Assembly: GCA_934045905.1 (NCBI GenBank) | Contig: OW203771.1 | Location: forward strand, 3,720,001 to 3,784,000 | DNA length: 64,000 bases | Direction of reading: 5' to 3' | From: Leuctra nigra | Lineage: Eukaryota > Arthropoda > Insecta > Plecoptera > Leuctridae | Shown here: piece by piece, positions 61,465 through 64,000 of the stretch | Numbering within the stretch: position 1 is the stretch's first letter | Layout of the letters: each line of letters opens with the position of its first letter | Program-made: the position numbers and the translations under genes | Notes under the pieces: generated by a model | Databases searched by the model: none | The model's input: the letters and a program-made list of their open reading frames with translations, nothing else | Told to the model about the DNA's origin: nothing

Positions 61465-64000
61465 CTGGAACACGCAAGCAATATTTCTTACTCTTTGGAT
61501 ACGTGCTATTTTTGTTAACGCGATTTGAGCGATACCACGTGACTAAAAGTATAAATCACGATATTGTCCAAAGTACTGCACTCAAAGAGTCGGGAGGGAA
61601 TTTTTCTCATTCAGTAAGTGAATCTACAACTCACTGTATCTTTTTTAACACATTATTGTTGTAGGTACCGTGAAATTTTGACTTTTTTTATTTTTGAAAA
61701 TAATCATATTTATTTTTGTCACGATTTAAGCCCCACCTTTCACACTACAGACTTCCACGAGGTCTCATTTTGTTCACAAAGAATGGGCGGATGGGCTGAC
61801 TAAGCCCAAATTTCGATAACTTTATTCCTACTGCAACTCTAGCTCCTACTAAATAAGTAATATTTGACTCTAAAATCCGGTACGTTATATATTTTTTATA
61901 CAAAAATTTAAAGAAAAAATTAGAAAAAGGGATTAGTCAGCCCATAACTAAATATCTGATGAATATTCCCTCCAAGTTTCATGTAATTCAGATATGCGGG
62001 TTTGTCTATACGATGTCAGTTGTAACGTGCATTTTACACATTTGACAACGTCCCGGGTTTTTTGTGGAGTCCAAAAACGACTAATGTCACTTGATATCAT
62101 ATGTTACCAGCTCCCTCTTACGAAATATGAAGAAAATTAATATTGATTTTTTTCGGTCGAATCGCATTAATATTTAAACTTTAAATAGGTTAATTATAGA
62201 TAAAGTACTACATTTCCTTTCTGGCCCACAAGTCTATAGTATTTATATTACAAATTGCGCTAGGTAGGTAAGTATTTATTTTAATTTTTTAAATATTAGT
62301 TTTGACTTGTCCCAATTTTTCAATTTCCACCAAAAAGTAAAACAAAAATTAGAAGATGCAGCGCAGGTTCCGAAAATGGTTGAATTTTATTATGGAATTT
62401 AGTGCATTTTAAAGCAATTTAATCACACATTTTGCTCGATTTGATCATCTTTAAATTATTTGAATTACCTACCTATTCTATTTTCATTACTATCGATTAT
62501 TGATTTTTTCCTTTTATGGTATATTTACCATATTTACTTTTGAGCTGGTAGTGGGGCACTTGTGTTACGGGGCATGCCCTATTCTCACTATACCAGCGAA
62601 ACACTATGCAATAGTAGTTGTTTAAAAAAATAAATAACAATAATTAATATTAATAATTTATTCGATCCAAATTTTCAGCCCAATACTATACTTAACTTAC
62701 TTCATTTCTTAATATAGATGGGGTGTCTGACTATCCCCCCCCCCCCTCATCCTACGCCCTGAGTCTTTTGTATACGCGCTGTGTAGTTTTTGGCAACATT
62801 TTATTAAAAATATCCAAATGGACAGCACATCATTTATATAATAATGTAGAGCTTGATTCTCGATCCGTTATACATCCACTCCTATTGGCTACTGCCATTA
62901 TTAATTGTACAGTTTCCATCATAGTTTTGCGTTGTTTTTCTATAACCATACGTGTTGACCACATTCTTGCTGGAAAACTGTTCAACGTTAATCTCAATTA
63001 TACTAAAACACATGAATCAAGTTTGTCGGACAAATACTGTGATGTATTTGCTATCCAGGCAGCCGGGACAAGCAGTTATTTGCTCTGCAAACAATGCAGT
63101 GTTGTAGCAGAGCTGCACGGTGTAAATATAGCAGATTCCAGCAGAGATTTGTTCTCATTTGCAGCTGGGTTTCCCTGCAGATTTATTTGTAATATAAACA
63201 TTGTGATTTGAATTGGTTAGGAAAACAGGAATTGAATTTTTAATCGAAGTCTCATATCAAGATTTGAGGCACCTACAGAATCAGATGTGTTTTATTTCAC
63301 TACTTTCACTTATTTCAATTATTATTTCTTTTGATTGGTTTCAAACAATGATCCGTGTATTCCAGACTTATTAATAAAGCAAGGGATAATATTCGATGAA
63401 GTAGTGTTTCTTTGGATTCGTAAACTTTACTGAAGATTTAGTGTAATTTATTAATTTATGTGATATCAGTTAGTTTCAAATTTAGATTAAGAAATCAACG
63501 CCACAATGAAAAGATCATTTTATGTGTGCGTGTTTTATATTGAAAGTTGCCAAACTTTGCCAAACTGCATTAACTGCATTTAGTTTCACTCTCAAAAATA
63601 TTTTAAAAAAAATTAAATAGTGCGTTCAGTATGTTGTCCTTATTCATGAAGATGTATTTGTGTTTAATGTTTAATTTCACAATTATGTATTGCAGTCAGA
63701 CACACAAGATAATTACAAAAATAAAACTTTACTGTTCTCTCGCATTAAAAAAACACATCCAATCCAATTCATAGTTAGTCATACATATTCACTTAAATCA
63801 ATATAATCAAAGAGTATTCATTTGTTCATAAAGCTCAGTACTTGATTAAAAAAATAGATTTGTAGCATTTCCTCGGGGAATTCAATTTCCATTCTCGTAA
63901 TTAAAACTCAATTTCTATTCACTGTAGCGTTTCAATTAGCTATCACATTAGTTTAACATTTAGTTTAGTATTGTAATCAAATCAAGCAACTCGCTGCATG
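61465..64000. other. upstream intron or flank of ChAT, no gene seen
   Basis: AT-rich. Poly(C) at 62735-62746. The 162-codon plus frame at 62723-63211 begins by translating that poly(C) run and has no recognisable domain. In animals the vesicular acetylcholine transporter gene usually lies in the first ChAT intron; no transporter-like sequence is visible here. Confidence 0.45.

Noticed and set aside
62723..63211. 162-codon plus-strand ORF
   Set aside because: Its start is a translated poly(C) run; the rest has no domain or coding-like composition compared with the verified exons.

Overview
This is animal nuclear DNA, almost certainly from an insect. AT-rich non-coding sequence carries GC-rich spliced exons, SINE and LINE debris, many small inverted-repeat elements and long poly(C)/poly(G) runs. 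The ChAT protein looks insect-type. A sap-feeding hemipteran is my guess from the repeat style, but the sequence does not prove it.

Two genes can be supported, both on the minus strand. Gene 1 (7975-18391) is an unrecognised, very large, Lys/Arg-rich protein of about 2,950 residues. I read it in five exons whose splice phases close: a huge first exon, a less certain small exon, a 39-nt microexon present in three tandem copies, a 2.1-kb exon with ~35-residue repeats, and a last exon. Gene 2 (27603-61464 and beyond the right edge) is choline O-acetyltransferase (ChAT), the enzyme that makes acetylcholine. Ten exons with consensus splice sites join in perfect phase to give the C-terminal 629 residues. 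The start of the protein lies outside the window or in a small exon I could not see.

The striking feature is the ChAT locus architecture. Seven of ten exons carry a tandem array anchored on one of their own splice boundaries. Each unit is a piece of exon, its splice site and a little intron. The arrays are 30 x 122 bp (last exon), about 6 x 135 bp, 9 x ~129 bp, 2 x 151 bp, 47 x 54 bp, 7 x ~170 bp (the only one on a donor side) and 38 x 112 bp. Together they hold well over 100 copies of splice sites in one gene. The microexon triplication in gene 1 (period ~112 bp) shows the same process in a second gene. Several long ORFs in the window are by-products of these arrays and are not genes.

Layout: 1-7.9 kb, repeat-rich flank (SINE, hAT-like MITE, foldback elements); 8.0-18.4 kb, gene 1; 18.4-27.6 kb, intergenic, repeats only; 27.6-61.5 kb, ChAT exons, arrays and introns containing a pair of 2-kb inverted-repeat elements (38.0-43.5 kb), an R2-like LINE 3' end (49.0 kb), SINEs and MITEs; 61.5-64 kb, upstream intron or flank of ChAT with no supported gene.
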